From Ferruginibacter sp. (GTDB taxonomy: Bacteria; Bacteroidota; Bacteroidia; Chitinophagales; Chitinophagaceae): a stretch of DNA of 64,000 nucleotides. Of this stretch, positions 45,619 to 55,902 are shown piece by piece (the stretch's first letter is position 1; every line of letters begins with the position of its first letter). A program made the translations under genes and the position numbers. Below the pieces are notes generated by a model. That model did no database searches, had not been told where the DNA came from, and saw only the letters and a list, made by a program, of their open reading frames with translations. The DNA lies in the NCBI GenBank assembly GCA_025963635.1, contig JAOQAK010000056.1, forward strand, positions 1 to 64,000. Reading direction: 5' to 3'.

Positions 45619-45967
45619 GTAATAAATTTCAAGAGCGTTGATTCAAAGCCACGGCGTAAAGTATAAAAAGAAATTTTTTTATGCAAGCTATCTTAAAAGT
45701 ATTTTTTCCCGCCAGGGGCAGAACTTTGTCCTGTTTCTTCCTTGTAGCCATTTTGCGGACAAAAAGATCACCACTGCAAACGAGGCTCCATAGAAAATAA
45801 CGTTACCTGTTTACCAATCGAAGCGCATCCCGTATGCGCCCGCAAGCCAAACACGGCGCTGTCGCAACCCAGTTATATTTGGGTCGCTTCCCGTAATAGA
45901 TTAGTTTAGCGTGCCTTAACACGACTGCTGTGGGTGATACATTCATCTTTAATCCAATACCCTCACC
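45619..45967. other. Intergenic, no gene
   Basis: Bases 45714-45760 contain CAGAACTTTGTCCTG with CTTCCTTGTAGCC, a diverged relative of the intron-target palindrome. CGCTGTCGCAACCCAG and GTTACCTG (45802) resemble cassette-boundary words but do not make a full site. Confidence 0.4.
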
Positions 45968-46552
45968 ATGTCAAAATTTATCCCGTTATCCCTTTCCCTT
46001 CTTTTTATCTCCATGGTTGCATTTTCTCAGGAAAATCCTGCAATTACAAAAGAATGTAGTATTTCAACCGGGCTTGGTTTTGCAGCTGCACCAAGCAATG
46101 CAAAAGCAATGGGTAGAGCTTTTTGGTTGCAAATGGATTATAGGGTGATGGAGCATTTTTCAATTGCATTTGAAGTTGAAAATTTTGCTTATGTGCAAGG
46201 TGGCTATTTCCCCGACCTTCCGAAAGAATATCCGAACGAGATAAATGTCCTTAATAACAATTTTTCATTACTGATTAAATATCATGTAGCATCAAAAGGG
46301 AAATTAAAGTTTGCGTTTGCCAGTGGCTGGACTTATAGTATAAGGAACGAAACTTATTACATTCCATCTGACAATTCACAAATATGGTTTGCAAACGTAA
46401 GATCATCCGATGATTATAGAATTCCTTTTTTACTGGAGGTTCAATACCCGGTTAGTAAAACGATAAATGTTTTAGCCAGGGCGAAATATAACATGAATCC
46501 GAAAGAGGGGGATAACTACTCAGCAGGAATTGGCTTATCATTAAAGTTATAA
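45968..46552 (+). CDS. Outer-membrane beta-barrel-like protein
   Basis: A 194-residue protein with a signal peptide (MSKFIPLSLSLLFISMVAFS). The rest is a series of amphipathic strands (YRVMEHFSIAFEVENFAYVQ, FSLLIKYHVASKGKLKFAFA, INVLARAKYNMNP) ending in the C-terminal strand YSAGIGLSLKL. This fits a small eight-stranded outer-membrane barrel of unknown function. A partial palindrome (CCGAC / GTCGG with ATACGGATT / AATCCGTAT) follows at about 46640-46705. Confidence 0.75.
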   Translation: MSKFIPLSLSLLFISMVAFSQENPAITKECSISTGLGFAAAPSNAKAMGRAFWLQMDYRVMEHFSIAFEVENFAYVQGGYFPDLPKEYPNEINVLNNNFSLLIKYHVASKGKLKFAFASGWTYSIRNETYYIPSDNSQIWFANVRSSDDYRIPFLLEVQYPVSKTINVLARAKYNMNPKEGDNYSAGIGLSLKL

Positions 46553-46781
46553 AACGAAATTAAAAACAGCGCCACCAGGAATTGGACGCTGCCCTATGTG
46601 CTTGTGGTTACTACTGCCTGCTTTGATTAATAAATTGCCGACACAAATACGGATTTCTATATGATTATTATTTGTTTGCCTATTGGAGGGCAATCCGTAT
46701 CCGTCGGTAAGGCAAATAACAAGATTTCGTAAAGCTGCAAATATTAGCATGCGCTAAACACGGGCGCTAATCAGAATAATT

Positions 46782-47381
46782 ATGAAACATACCTGTCTTT
46801 TCATCTTGCTTTTTACTGTCCTTGGCAGCAGGAGCCAAAATCATCGGTTTTACTATACAGATGTCGATTTCACAGAAAAGCAGGCAGATACGCTTTATGG
46901 CAAAATAGAAAGTATGCTTATTATGGGTATGGGTTCCTCATTAGAACGAATTTTTCTGAATAATTTGAGCGATAAGTTGATTGAAGATCTTTCATCAAAA
47001 AAAATTGCTGCAACCTATGTGTATATCGGCAAAAGCGCAGAAGAAGCGAAGAAAAATTACACCTCAACAAATATGAATAATTATGACGCTATATTATTCT
47101 TTCACCCGACTGATACAAACCGGTTTGATATACAGCTTATCAAATCAAGAATCTATATACCCCTTCCAACCACGCCCATTGGAGTAGTCCAGCCTTCCAG
47201 GAAAAGAGATACCTATGAACAATCATTCGATATTTTACTTTATAAAAGAGCGGATAATGTTGAACTAAAAATATGGACTGCATCTGTAGACATCGATTGC
47301 GAACCTGGTAAAAAAAATGGAGCCAATAAACTCGCAACAAGAATCCTGGAGCGATTTACCGCTAACCGATATGTTGAATAA
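46782..47381 (+). CDS. Secreted protein of unknown function
   Basis: A 199-residue protein with a signal peptide (MKHTCLFILLFTVLGSRSQ) and mixed alpha/beta content (NYDAILFFHPTDTNRFDIQL, SFDILLYKRADNVELKIWTA). No family was recognised. Ends just before a cassette-type core GTTAGCA (47510-47516), flanked by CCAACC. It may be a cassette gene. Confidence 0.6.
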   Translation: MKHTCLFILLFTVLGSRSQNHRFYYTDVDFTEKQADTLYGKIESMLIMGMGSSLERIFLNNLSDKLIEDLSSKKIAATYVYIGKSAEEAKKNYTSTNMNNYDAILFFHPTDTNRFDIQLIKSRIYIPLPTTPIGVVQPSRKRDTYEQSFDILLYKRADNVELKIWTASVDIDCEPGKKNGANKLATRILERFTANRYVE

Positions 47382-47640
47382 ATTAGTGCGGCCAGGTTCT
47401 GGTTGGCCCCTCCAATTTGTCTTCGTTGAAAACTTTGGAATTTGCATTCTCAATTTAACTGCATTGGTTTGGCAGCAACAAATTCCGCATATTTTGCCTA
47501 TTGCCAACCGTTAGCAGCAAATTATGGCGCCACGACATTACATAATTAAATTTGTCGCAATCACCCCCTCTTTTTGTCGTTATCGCACAGCACCATTCTT
47601 GACAAGTGACAATAGGTTTGTGGTACTTAATTATCGGGCT

Positions 47641-48087
47641 ATGAAATCAATATTTGACAAAACAACAAGAGATGAATTGATTAAGAGAATTAATTCACTC
47701 GACGAAAACAGCACAGCTCAATGGGGTAAAATGAATATTTATCAAATGTTCAGGCATTGTACACTGTGTGAGGAAATGTATTTAGGAAAAAAAAAGTATA
47801 AACGGGCATTCATTGGGCGCCTGTTTGGTAAAATGGGATTGAAGAACTTACTGAAAGACGAAAGTCCTCTGAAACGAAATTCGCCCACCAGTCCTGAATT
47901 TATAATAAACGAAAAAAACGGGGATGTGTTAGCGGAAAAAAGGAAGTGGGTGTCCCTGGTTGAAGAATATTCGCAGTATTCAAACGATGACTTCGAACAT
48001 TGGTTTTTCGGTAAAATGTCAAAAGAGCAGGTAGGGTATTTTGTTTATAAACATACAGACCATCATCTTCGGCAATTTAATAGTTAA
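47641..48087 (+). CDS. DUF1569/DinB-like protein
   Basis: From ATG 47641 the protein is 148 residues. The frame is open upstream to 47524, but the longer N-terminus has no family resemblance. It carries NSTAQWGKMNIYQMFRHC, GRLFGKMGLKNLLKDESPL and HWFFGKMSKEQVGYFVYKHTDHHLRQ, the conserved pattern of DUF1569, a DinB-related four-helix bundle with metal-ligating histidines (MFRHC and KHTDHHL). Activity is unknown. This family is common as single genes in mobile regions. Confidence 0.8.
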   Translation: MKSIFDKTTRDELIKRINSLDENSTAQWGKMNIYQMFRHCTLCEEMYLGKKKYKRAFIGRLFGKMGLKNLLKDESPLKRNSPTSPEFIINEKNGDVLAEKRKWVSLVEEYSQYSNDDFEHWFFGKMSKEQVGYFVYKHTDHHLRQFNS

Positions 48088-48274
48088 CAATTGAAGTAAA
48101 CAAAAATTAAGCACATCAAATTAAACTTGTACACAATGCTTTCACTATAGCAGGGCCAGCTATGAAGTCACGGCACTTCGCAAATACAGGCTGTTAGTGA
48201 TCATTGGGAAACGACACTCACCGCCAAACATAAAAAAATAAAATCTAATTAACTTACACCTCAATTAAAAAAAA

Positions 48275-48697
48275 ATGGCAAAACAAGTTTTTATCAATTT
48301 AGCAGTAAAAGACCTGCAAAAATCAATGGCCTTTTATACAGCATTTGGCTTTACGAACAATCCTCAATTTTCGGACGACACTGGAAAGTGTATGGTTTGG
48401 AGTGAAAACATTTTTGTAATGCTATTGACACACGAAAAGTTTGCAAGCTTTGCAACCAAACCCATTGCAGATACAAAATCAAATGTGGCTGGAATTTTTT
48501 CATTATCAGTTGACAGTATTGACGAAGTAAATAATATTGTAACAAATGGGCTAAAAGCTGGTGGCACAGAACCTAACGAAATGCGGGATTATGGTTTCAT
48601 GCAACAGCGAACGATCGAAGATTTTGACGGACACACCTGGGAAGTTTTCTATATGGACATTTCAAAATTTCCAACAGAACAACCAGCGGATAAATAA
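48275..48697 (+). CDS. VOC-family (glyoxalase/bleomycin-resistance-like) protein
   Basis: A 140-residue protein with the VOC fold: INLAVKDLQKSMAFYTAFGF, VWSENIFVMLLTHEKFASF, MQQRTIEDFDGHTWEVFYMD. Two beta-alpha-beta-beta-beta units and a DxDGxxW metal-type motif near the C-terminus fit. It is probably a metal-dependent lyase, dioxygenase or drug-binding protein; which one is unknown. It is followed by an attC-like site (48706-48897). Confidence 0.88.
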   Translation: MAKQVFINLAVKDLQKSMAFYTAFGFTNNPQFSDDTGKCMVWSENIFVMLLTHEKFASFATKPIADTKSNVAGIFSLSVDSIDEVNNIVTNGLKAGGTEPNEMRDYGFMQQRTIEDFDGHTWEVFYMDISKFPTEQPADK

Positions 48698-48705
48698 CAA
48701 CGAAC

Positions 48706-48897
48706 CGCTACCAATTGCATTGCCTGGAGCCAGGGCTGGTCATCGAAACATCGGCTGCAGTTCGCTATCACCAATCGTTCCTGCCAGCCGGTACAATGTA
48801 GCTTTTTGGTAAACTTGTCATTATACTTTCAATTCAGATTTTGCACCAGGTGGCAACTGCCATGCAATCCCGGCACTTCAAATGCAACCCGTTATAC
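48706..48897 (+). repeat. attC-like site C
   Basis: TTGCATT (48715-48721) pairs with AATGCAA (48881-48887). The inner words GAGCCAGGG and CCCGGCACT can pair with bulges. GTTATAC at 48891 ends the site. A shorter relative lies just before the VOC gene (about 48105-48199), with CGGCACTTCGCAAATAC and GTTAGTG. Much of 48698-49017 is this site; no gene is supported. Confidence 0.5.
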
Positions 48898-49017
48898 ACC
48901 ACTTTTGGAAACCGTTCACAGGTAGTCGCATTTCGCTTTTAAGTTGTCGTGAATCCCCCTATAAAGAAACTACACCATTCATATCTTAGTGTTTCAAAAT
49001 CATTGATCAATTTAAAA

Positions 49018-49455
49018 ATGTCGATTATGACTACATTAACGTTTGCAACTAAAATGAATGCTCCAAAAGAAAAAGTGTGGGACACATTGTGGGATGATGC
49101 CAGTTACCGAAAATGGACAGCCGCATTCATGGAGGGTTCTTATGCAGAAAGTGATTGGCAGGAGGGAAGTAAAATTTTATTTCTTTCTCCGAAAGGCGAC
49201 GGCATGTTTGGAATCATTCAGATAAAAATACCCAATGAGCAGATGACATTTAAACATCTTGGTGAAATAAAAAATGGTATTGAAGAACCAAAGGATTGGG
49301 GGGATGCTACAGAAAGTTATTATCTAAATGAAATGAATGGGATGACTGAGTTATCTGTTAAAATAACTATGGAAGCCAATCCGGAATTTGAACAATATTT
49401 TAATAACACATTTCCGAAGGCCTTGGAAATTGTAAAACAAATATCCGAACAGTAA
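49018..49455 (+). CDS. SRPBCC/START-like protein
   Basis: From ATG 49018 the protein is 145 residues (MSIMTTLTFATKMNAPKEKV). It shows the helix-grip pattern: VWDTLWDDASYRKWTAAFME, GSKILFLSPKGDGMFGIIQI, and a long C-terminal helix (NNTFPKALEIVKQISE). These AHSA1/SRPBCC-type proteins bind hydrophobic ligands in a central cavity. The ligand is unknown. It is one of several single-gene units between attC-like spacers. Confidence 0.85.
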   Translation: MSIMTTLTFATKMNAPKEKVWDTLWDDASYRKWTAAFMEGSYAESDWQEGSKILFLSPKGDGMFGIIQIKIPNEQMTFKHLGEIKNGIEEPKDWGDATESYYLNEMNGMTELSVKITMEANPEFEQYFNNTFPKALEIVKQISEQ

Positions 49456-49711
49456 TCATTGAACCGTACGAAGCATTAAACACTATTTCATAGTAAAAGC
49501 GGCGCAGCATAAAGGTTTTGTTGAGCAACCAGGTAGTTTGGCCTTCACCAGCATTTCTGAACTTTTGTAAAAAAATGAAGTTTAATCATAAACAAATAAC
49601 GGTGGCTGTGGGCAAGAGGTAAATATCGCAACATAAGTCCTTAGGTTGGAGGTAGAAAATAAGATAATGGATTCACTTAAGCAGTATATTTACCTTCCAA
49701 ATGAAAACTAC

Positions 49712-50677
49712 ATGAAAAAGCTCTATGTACCGCTTGCTTTTGCCTTTCTTTTTTCAATAATCGGTTGTAAAAAAGATGCAACTATACCAATACCAATTGC
49801 ACAAAAAGCAGACAGCTTAACCGTAGGCTGGAAAAGAATAATTGTTGATTCACTAGAGAGTTTTAGTGATGTTTTCTTTAAAAACAGTACGACCGGTTAC
49901 CTTACCGGGCGAAAAACATATAGGTCGAGTGATGGAGGGTTGAACTGGACTCCAATATCTGATCAAACGTTTTATAACCTGGCGGTAACGAATAATGGAA
50001 ATGTTTTTTTTGCAAATGAAACCGGCCTTTTTAGATCAATGAACGGAACCGGCCCAATTACCCGGGTATTACCATCCCTTTCCTTCTCTGATGTATTTTT
50101 TGTTGATGATGATAACGGTTATTATTTGAATGAATCAGGATTATTTAAGTCAACAGATGGCGGTGCTAACTGGATGAAACTTTCAACAACGGGAGTTCGT
50201 TTTCCAGCAAATCATGCAACGTTGTTTTTTACCAACCAGAATACAGGATGGATCACAGGTCGAGATACAGTTTATAAAACCAATGGCTCTGCATTCGACT
50301 GGATTGGCACCCGCATTGCAACCAAATTAAATGATGTTTCATTTACTTCAGTTTTTGCTACACCTGATAATTCTGTTTACACCCTGGGAAGTAACGCGGA
50401 ATTATATAAATCAATAAATGGTGGAGCCTCTTTTTCTTCAATACAAGCATTCCCACTTGCAAGTGGTTGGTACGGAGATATTCATTTTGTTGACAATAGT
50501 ATCGGCTATGTTTTGGGGAACAACAAAATTTATAAAACAACGGATGCAGGAAACACATGGAATGTTGTGGTATCATTAGCCGACACTAATTCTCAATTAG
50601 TGGAGCTTCATTTTTCAGATGCACACCATGGCTGGGCCTGTAATGATCATGGAACTGTGCTTGTATTTAATAATTAA
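49712..50677 (+). CDS. YCF48/BNR-type propeller lipoprotein
   Basis: From ATG 49712 the protein is 321 residues, with a lipobox at LFSIIGC. Repeats YRSSDGGLNWTPI, FKSTDGGANWMKL, YKSINGGASFSSI and YKTTDAGNTWNVV are Asp-box/YCF48-type propeller blades, as in the 363-residue protein at 41532. It is probably a surface lipoprotein with a propeller. The frame is open upstream to 49646, but that start would hide the lipobox. GTTAGCT (50714) with GCCAATGCAG follows the stop. Confidence 0.8.
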   Translation: MKKLYVPLAFAFLFSIIGCKKDATIPIPIAQKADSLTVGWKRIIVDSLESFSDVFFKNSTTGYLTGRKTYRSSDGGLNWTPISDQTFYNLAVTNNGNVFFANETGLFRSMNGTGPITRVLPSLSFSDVFFVDDDNGYYLNESGLFKSTDGGANWMKLSTTGVRFPANHATLFFTNQNTGWITGRDTVYKTNGSAFDWIGTRIATKLNDVSFTSVFATPDNSVYTLGSNAELYKSINGGASFSSIQAFPLASGWYGDIHFVDNSIGYVLGNNKIYKTTDAGNTWNVVVSLADTNSQLVELHFSDAHHGWACNDHGTVLVFNN

Positions 50678-50854
50678 AGGAAGTAAATATCCCAGCAGCG
50701 TAAAGCCATGTACGTTAGCTGCCAATGCAGTACACACAACCAAATTTTTCATATGGTAATTGCAGAATATCCCGCTGCTCAGCAACTAAGACTTTTGTTA
50801 TAAAAACGCTTTCGCTTATTCTGGAAAGGAAATTTTAACCTGGCGAATGAATAA

Positions 50855-51466
50855 TTAAAATTTAACACATACCGTCAACTGCACCAGTTCATATTTGAAT
50901 TCCTGTACATTGGATCGCTGGCCGATTCCTATATTATTCAGTCCGCTCATGTACCTTGCGCATAAGGATAAAAGTTCCGTTATTTGATATTCAATGCCGG
51001 CTGTGGCTCCAATGCTGCGTTCTTCCGTATCATGTGTTATATTGGTTGAAATGCCACCAACGATCTTTTTTGCGCTGACGAGCATATCGAATTGTGGGCC
51101 AGCCAGCAGGGCAAACTTTTTACTTGCCTGGTATTTAAGGAATACGGGCATGGAAAAGTAGGTAAGCTTATACTCGATATCTGAACTTTTTACTTTGCCA
51201 CCCATTTGGGAGAATAAATATTCTGGCTGAATAGAAAAACTGCCTGATAACGGCACCTGCATCAAAAAACCAAAAGTGATACCCGTTCCCCGGGAAGTTG
51301 GTACGGGAACAGCTGGCGGGGGTGATCCTTTAGCAAAATTGATATGTGAAAAATTTGTTCCGGCCCTGAAACCAAATCTTTTAAACGCGGTTGTATTGTG
51401 ATCCTGGGCCTTTACAGCTTGCAGAAGAAGAACCGAAATGATCACCAGCTGTAAACTTTTTTTCAT
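50855..51466 (-). CDS. Outer-membrane beta-barrel protein, PorT-like
   Basis: From ATG 51466 the protein is 203 residues, with a signal peptide (MKKSLQLVIISVLLLQAVKAQ). Then GFRAGTNFSHINF, a conserved start for Bacteroidota PorT-family barrels, is followed by alternating strands (SIQPEYLFSQMGGKVK, LTYFSMPVFLKYQASKKFAL, LLAGPQFDMLVSAKK). It ends VQLTVCVKF. It is a minus-strand gene in a mostly plus-strand block. Confidence 0.85.
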   Translation of the reverse strand: MKKSLQLVIISVLLLQAVKAQDHNTTAFKRFGFRAGTNFSHINFAKGSPPPAVPVPTSRGTGITFGFLMQVPLSGSFSIQPEYLFSQMGGKVKSSDIEYKLTYFSMPVFLKYQASKKFALLAGPQFDMLVSAKKIVGGISTNITHDTEERSIGATAGIEYQITELLSLCARYMSGLNNIGIGQRSNVQEFKYELVQLTVCVKF

Positions 51467-52087
51467 AAATTTTTTATTTGCGAATATAACAATAACAGAT
51501 GGGAAATGCTGAGGACAAAACAGGTGCAATGGCAGGTTTTCCATGCCTTTTCGCTTCAGCCGAAATAAAGACTTTTCGGGAACAGTTTATTTTTAGGTCG
51601 CCTGGCCCGATAGATTTCGTTTTAGTTTGCCTGCTCAGTTGGTAAAAGCTCACCAGCAACTTACCGATGAATGTCCGGGAGTCACCGGCTCTTTAAAATG
51701 CTAATTAACGCTGATATACTTGCAATCATTTCACGACGAAACCGGCGAACAGGCAAACGCAGTTTTGCAATACCGCTGAGCTACTAATATATTTTCAAAT
51801 TTTCTTCTCTACCTGGGCACAATTTCAGTTTCAGCCCACGAGTAAAGCCGATCTATATTTTTTAACATCGTCTTTTGTAACTTTATTCAACAGCAGTTAC
51901 GGGCTGACGAATATAAAATGCGGCCACATCGCGATGACATCTTTCTCTTGATAATGTCGGTCTCTTGTGATAATTTTCTTTTCTTTAAGCATTTTCACCG
52001 GGGCAGCATCAATTTCCCAGCCTTCGGCAATGAAAAACAGTAGGTGCAACCCTGTCGGGCAGTGCTTATTAACTCAAAGCAAAGACA
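51467..52087. repeat. Non-coding spacer with attC-like site J
   Basis: Bases of about 51893-52053 form the site. Its right part, CATCAATTTCCCAG, CTTCGGCAATGAAAAACAG and TAGGTGCAACC, aligns with the right arm of site A (CATCGATTCCCTG, CTTCGGCAATGCAAAACG). The centre (CATCTTTCTCTTGATAATGT) also aligns with A. The left arm is poor. The rest of the stretch has no gene. Confidence 0.5.
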
Positions 52088-53260
52088 TTGAAATATATAA
52101 CACGAACAGTTTGGATTTTATCGTTGGTGAGTTTATTTACAGACACGGCAAGCGAAATGCTTTACCCGATAATGCCCATTTACCTAAAAACAATTGGTTT
52201 TTCAGTTGTACTTATTGGTATTCTTGAAGGTGTTGCAGAAGCAACTGCAGGACTTAGCAAAGGTTACTTCGGCAAACTTTCTGACAACTCACGAAAGCGG
52301 GTTCCGTTTGTGCAAATTGGTTATGCTTTCAGTGCTATTTCGAAACCAATGATGGCGCTTTTTATTTACCCACTTTGGATTTTCTTTGCCCGGACGATTG
52401 ACCGTTTTGGAAAAGGAATTAGAACAGGCGCAAGAGATGCAATACTTTCAGACGAAGCAACACCAGCAACAAAAGGGAAAATATTTGGCTTCCACCGTTC
52501 TATGGACACTTTTGGTGCAGTTTTAGGACCAGCATTTGCATTGCTTTATCTTTATTACCACCCACAAGACTATAAAACACTTTTTTACATCGCGTTTATT
52601 CCGGGTTGTCTTGCAGTACTTGCATCGCTGTTGTTGAAAGATAAAAACAAGGCTGACAAAACACTCAAAAAGGCAACACCATTTTTCTCTTTCATTAACT
52701 ATTGGAAACTTAGCCCGCCTGTTTACCGGAAAGTTGTAGTTGGCCTTTTGGCATTTACATTATTTAATAGCTCTGACGTTTTTCTATTATTAAAAGTCAA
52801 ACAATCAGGGCTGAGCGACACATATGTAATTGGGCTTTACATTTTTTACAATCTTGTTTATGCTTTAAGCGCTTTTCCACTTGGCATTTATGCAGACAAA
52901 ATCGGGCTTCAAAAAATGTTTGTATTTGGACTTGTAATCTTTGCAGTTGTTTATTTTGGAATGGGTTTAACCAAAGACATCTATGTATTTTTTGGGTTAT
53001 TCATGCTTTATGGTATTTATGCAGCAGCAACCGAAGGCGTTTCAAAAGCCTGGATTAGTAACATTACAGCTAAAAAAGATACGGCAACTGCAATCGGAAC
53101 TTTTTCCGGCTTTCAAAGTATTTTTACAATGCTAGCAAGTTCTTTAGCAGGTATAATTTGGTTTAAGTTTGGTGCAGGTGCAACATTTATAATTACCGCG
53201 ATTGTAACACTACTTATTATTCTCTATTTTTCATTCGCTATCAAACCATCCGATAGATAA
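52088..53260 (+). CDS. MFS transporter
   Basis: This 390-residue protein has about 12 transmembrane helices. It starts at TTG 52088 (MKYITRTVWILSLVSLFTDT). The next Met would remove the first helix, so the TTG start is likely. The MFS motif A-like loop is GYFGKLSDNSRKR, and the pattern SLFTDTASEMLYPIMPIYLK resembles drug/metabolite efflux-type members. It is probably a proton-coupled exporter with unknown substrate. It directly follows site J, whose end overlaps its leader. Confidence 0.88.
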   Translation: MKYITRTVWILSLVSLFTDTASEMLYPIMPIYLKTIGFSVVLIGILEGVAEATAGLSKGYFGKLSDNSRKRVPFVQIGYAFSAISKPMMALFIYPLWIFFARTIDRFGKGIRTGARDAILSDEATPATKGKIFGFHRSMDTFGAVLGPAFALLYLYYHPQDYKTLFYIAFIPGCLAVLASLLLKDKNKADKTLKKATPFFSFINYWKLSPPVYRKVVVGLLAFTLFNSSDVFLLLKVKQSGLSDTYVIGLYIFYNLVYALSAFPLGIYADKIGLQKMFVFGLVIFAVVYFGMGLTKDIYVFFGLFMLYGIYAAATEGVSKAWISNITAKKDTATAIGTFSGFQSIFTMLASSLAGIIWFKFGAGATFIITAIVTLLIILYFSFAIKPSDR

Positions 53261-53501
53261 GAAATATTGCCCTACAGAATAAGATCGGTCCTGGCAGTTT
53301 TCCAATACTCTGGGATTGATTGGTTCCGGATACAAAGTTGCTCAGAGAAAATATAGATCTTGACAATATTTGTCGTATTCAGCAACTGATATTGTCGCAT
53401 TTACACTGCCATAGTATAATCTTTCCTGCGAAATTTGTGTAGTTACAAAATTAATTTGAATACTGTTTTTAAAGATAAATTATAAAAGGAGGGGAAAGAA
53501 T

Positions 53502-54110
53502 ATGAGAAAAATAATTGTCCTGTCAATGATTACATTAGATGGAGTAATGCAAGCTCCTGGTGGACCTAAGGAAGACACATCAGGCGGGTTCAAATATGGC
53601 GGTTGGGTAGCACCGTATTCTGACGAAGCGTATGGTAAGGTGGTACAAAAAGAGCTTCAACCTGCAGATTATCTTTTGGGCAGAAAAACGTTTGAGATTT
53701 GGGCTTCTTACTGGCCTGAACATGGAGAGTTTTGGCCGGGTATTAATGAAGGCACAAAATACGTGTTTTCCAAAAGCATGAAAAAGTCCGATCCATTGAT
53801 CACCGGATGGAAAAACTCAGTGTTAATAAAAAACCTGGCAGATATCAAAAAGATCAAAGATTCAAAAGGCGCTGACATTCAGGTTTGGGGTAGTAGCGGG
53901 CTGGTTCAGCTGCTACTTAAGAATGACCTTGTAGACGAACTCAGGCTCAAAATTCATCCTTTGACGTTAGGTAACGGCAAAAAGCTTTTTGACAATGGAA
54001 CAGTTGCGGCAGCATTTACATTAGCAGAAAGTATCGTTACACCAAGTGGAGTCATTATTGTCAGTTACAAGCGAGCTGGAGAAGTTAAAACAGGTACTAT
54101 CGGCGTTTAA
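53502..54110 (+). CDS. RibD C-terminal/dihydrofolate-reductase-like protein, copy 2
   Basis: This 202-residue protein is a close paralog of 20120-20713: the same start MRKIIVLSMITLDGVMQAPG, DYLLGRKTFEIW, IQVWGSSGLVQLLLKNDLVDEL. It has a five-residue insertion after SMKKSD. It is preceded by AAAGGAGG and a leader related to copy 1 (TGTCGCATTTACACTGC at about 53395). The downstream flank shares AAAATAATTGTTTCATC with copy 1. It was probably duplicated together with leader and trailer. Confidence 0.9.
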   Translation: MRKIIVLSMITLDGVMQAPGGPKEDTSGGFKYGGWVAPYSDEAYGKVVQKELQPADYLLGRKTFEIWASYWPEHGEFWPGINEGTKYVFSKSMKKSDPLITGWKNSVLIKNLADIKKIKDSKGADIQVWGSSGLVQLLLKNDLVDELRLKIHPLTLGNGKKLFDNGTVAAAFTLAESIVTPSGVIIVSYKRAGEVKTGTIGV

Positions 54111-54938
54111 GTAGAAATAGAGCCAGGCAAAATAATTGTTTCATCGTGGTTGCGACACTTTGGAAGACAAATACAGCAGCATTATTCTAATCGCACGAAC
54201 TACTAACCTGTTCGCCGCATCCTGTCTATTTAAACTTATGTCGGTTTCAAGACTTTCGCTTCTACAAACTTACAAGTATATGCCTGAAACTATTCTTTTG
54301 GGGATAGGCCCATATGGTGGACTCCAACGATGATTCCTGGTGACAGTCTAACAAAATATAGTGTCAAATTTAGCCAGGAAAACGAACAAACTTTAGTATT
54401 CTGCGATGATAGTACTCACACATATTTATGTGACCAGGCATTGAAAAACTGCAACCAACAGTACTGGGCTTTGTTTTTTGAATACCAAAGGTGGTGAGGT
54501 ATTATGACTAAAATTCACCAAAGAATTTTGGCAAAGGGCTGTATTTTTATTCGAACCAGCCAGTTGTAAAATATGCAACATTTCAGTGAATAACATTCAG
54601 GAATTAGAGACTCATTCGGACATTTGCCTATTACTTCAGTTGGCTTGATCAATTATCCTAGCGCATTGTGCGTTAAAAAATAACTCCCCATAGATCTCAA
54701 GTAAAATTATAAGAATTGTGCCAGGCCGGTAAACATAAGTGAAACAATTCATTCCTGATAGTACTGCAACTGTTCAACAGCGCAGCAATGGTTTGGGGGT
54801 AGAACTAATTTTAATAAACTTTTCGGTAATTTCACTTTTTTCTATAACCATTTCCAGCGGGCACAATCAGCAATAAGCTTTTTTACGTAAATGCAAAACG
54901 CGTTTCCAATTATACCCGGCACCCTAAAAACCTGAATT
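54111..54938. other. Long non-coding spacer with attC-like right arm
   Basis: The stretch 54760-54935 resembles site B: TGGTTTGGGGG, then GGGCACAATCAGCAATAAGC, GTAAATGCAAAACGCGTTTC and TATACC near the end. No left arm is clear. The rest (54111-54750) shows no supported gene; a 65-codon ORF at 54136 has no family signal. Confidence 0.45.
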
Positions 54939-55388
54939 TTGACAAACATTATCACTAAGGCAATTACTTTATCTGTCATTTTTATTGGACTTGTTTTTTT
55001 AACGTCTTGCAAGACGTTTTATATTCCTGTAGATAGTTTCAAAGAACAATTTGCGGACGTTAGCTCTTCCAGCCTGAAAAAAGTAACCACTCGTGGACCA
55101 GTCGGCGAAAAAGTAAAATACTGGACGTTCCCAATGGATTACATTAATTGTGTCGACAAAAATGGTAATTCTTTTAAACTGAAAGTTAGTCCCTCTTTGG
55201 AAATTCGTTTTACTGACATTGATAATCAAAAGACGATTTTCTATTTTGATCGCATATCAGTTGATGAGCAATTTGTGAGTGGCGTACAATCCAGGTTTAT
55301 TTCTTCAATAAAAAAGAAAATTCCATTAAATACAATCAGGAAGATAGAAATACAGGATGGAAAGAAGAATTTCAAATACGTTAAGTGA
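54939..55388 (+). CDS. Lipoprotein of unknown function
   Basis: This 149-residue protein has a lipobox FLTSC near residue 24 after a hydrophobic helix. The mature part is beta-rich (MDYINCVDKNGNSFKLKVSP, KTIFYFDRISVDE) with a basic C-terminal helix (SSIKKKIPLNTIRKI). The start is TTG at 54939, with no ATG giving the signal. No family was recognised. It follows the attC-like end at 54890-54925. Confidence 0.65.
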   Translation: MTNIITKAITLSVIFIGLVFLTSCKTFYIPVDSFKEQFADVSSSSLKKVTTRGPVGEKVKYWTFPMDYINCVDKNGNSFKLKVSPSLEIRFTDIDNQKTIFYFDRISVDEQFVSGVQSRFISSIKKKIPLNTIRKIEIQDGKKNFKYVK

Positions 55389-55902
55389 TAAATAATTCAA
55401 CAGTATGAGTGGCTGCACAACGTGAGGTGGTTTTGTTAACCGACCATTGTATCATGAGTTGATTTGTTCCAGCTGCAATCATTGCCGGAGTTTAATTTTT
55501 GACATAACTTTTAATTATTAATTTAGCTGCGGTTTCAGGCGGACGTTTTCCGGCATGGCCAGTTCTTGTCTTTTGTGCGCTACCTTATTATTCATTGGAC
55601 AAGATCAACTGGCAATTGGTGCGTTTATTCCGTAATGACTATCCCACTGAGACATGGATCGGATTAAGTACGCAATCACCAGTCGGCAATGGAACGAGTG
55701 CAACTTTTGAGGAATGTTCATTGATTCCGGGCAGCATCAAAGATTTCAGAATGGGCATTTGAAACCCCCGCAAGAGCCTTTTCCCATACTTCGGCAAGCG
55801 CTGTTCGGTGGCGTGCATTATAAAGCCGGTTCAGGAATTTTCTGGCAATATTTTTTACAATTCCAGCAGGATGGATCACTTATTAGCTAACTTAATTCGT
55901 CT
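55389..55902. other. Intergenic region with possible coding remnants
   Basis: Frames around 55615-55765 (ending ECSLIPGSIKDFRMGI) and 55745-55890 (KPPQEPFPILRQALFGGVH) look protein-like but have no start. They may be decayed cassette DNA. No clear attC-like site was found. Confidence 0.35.
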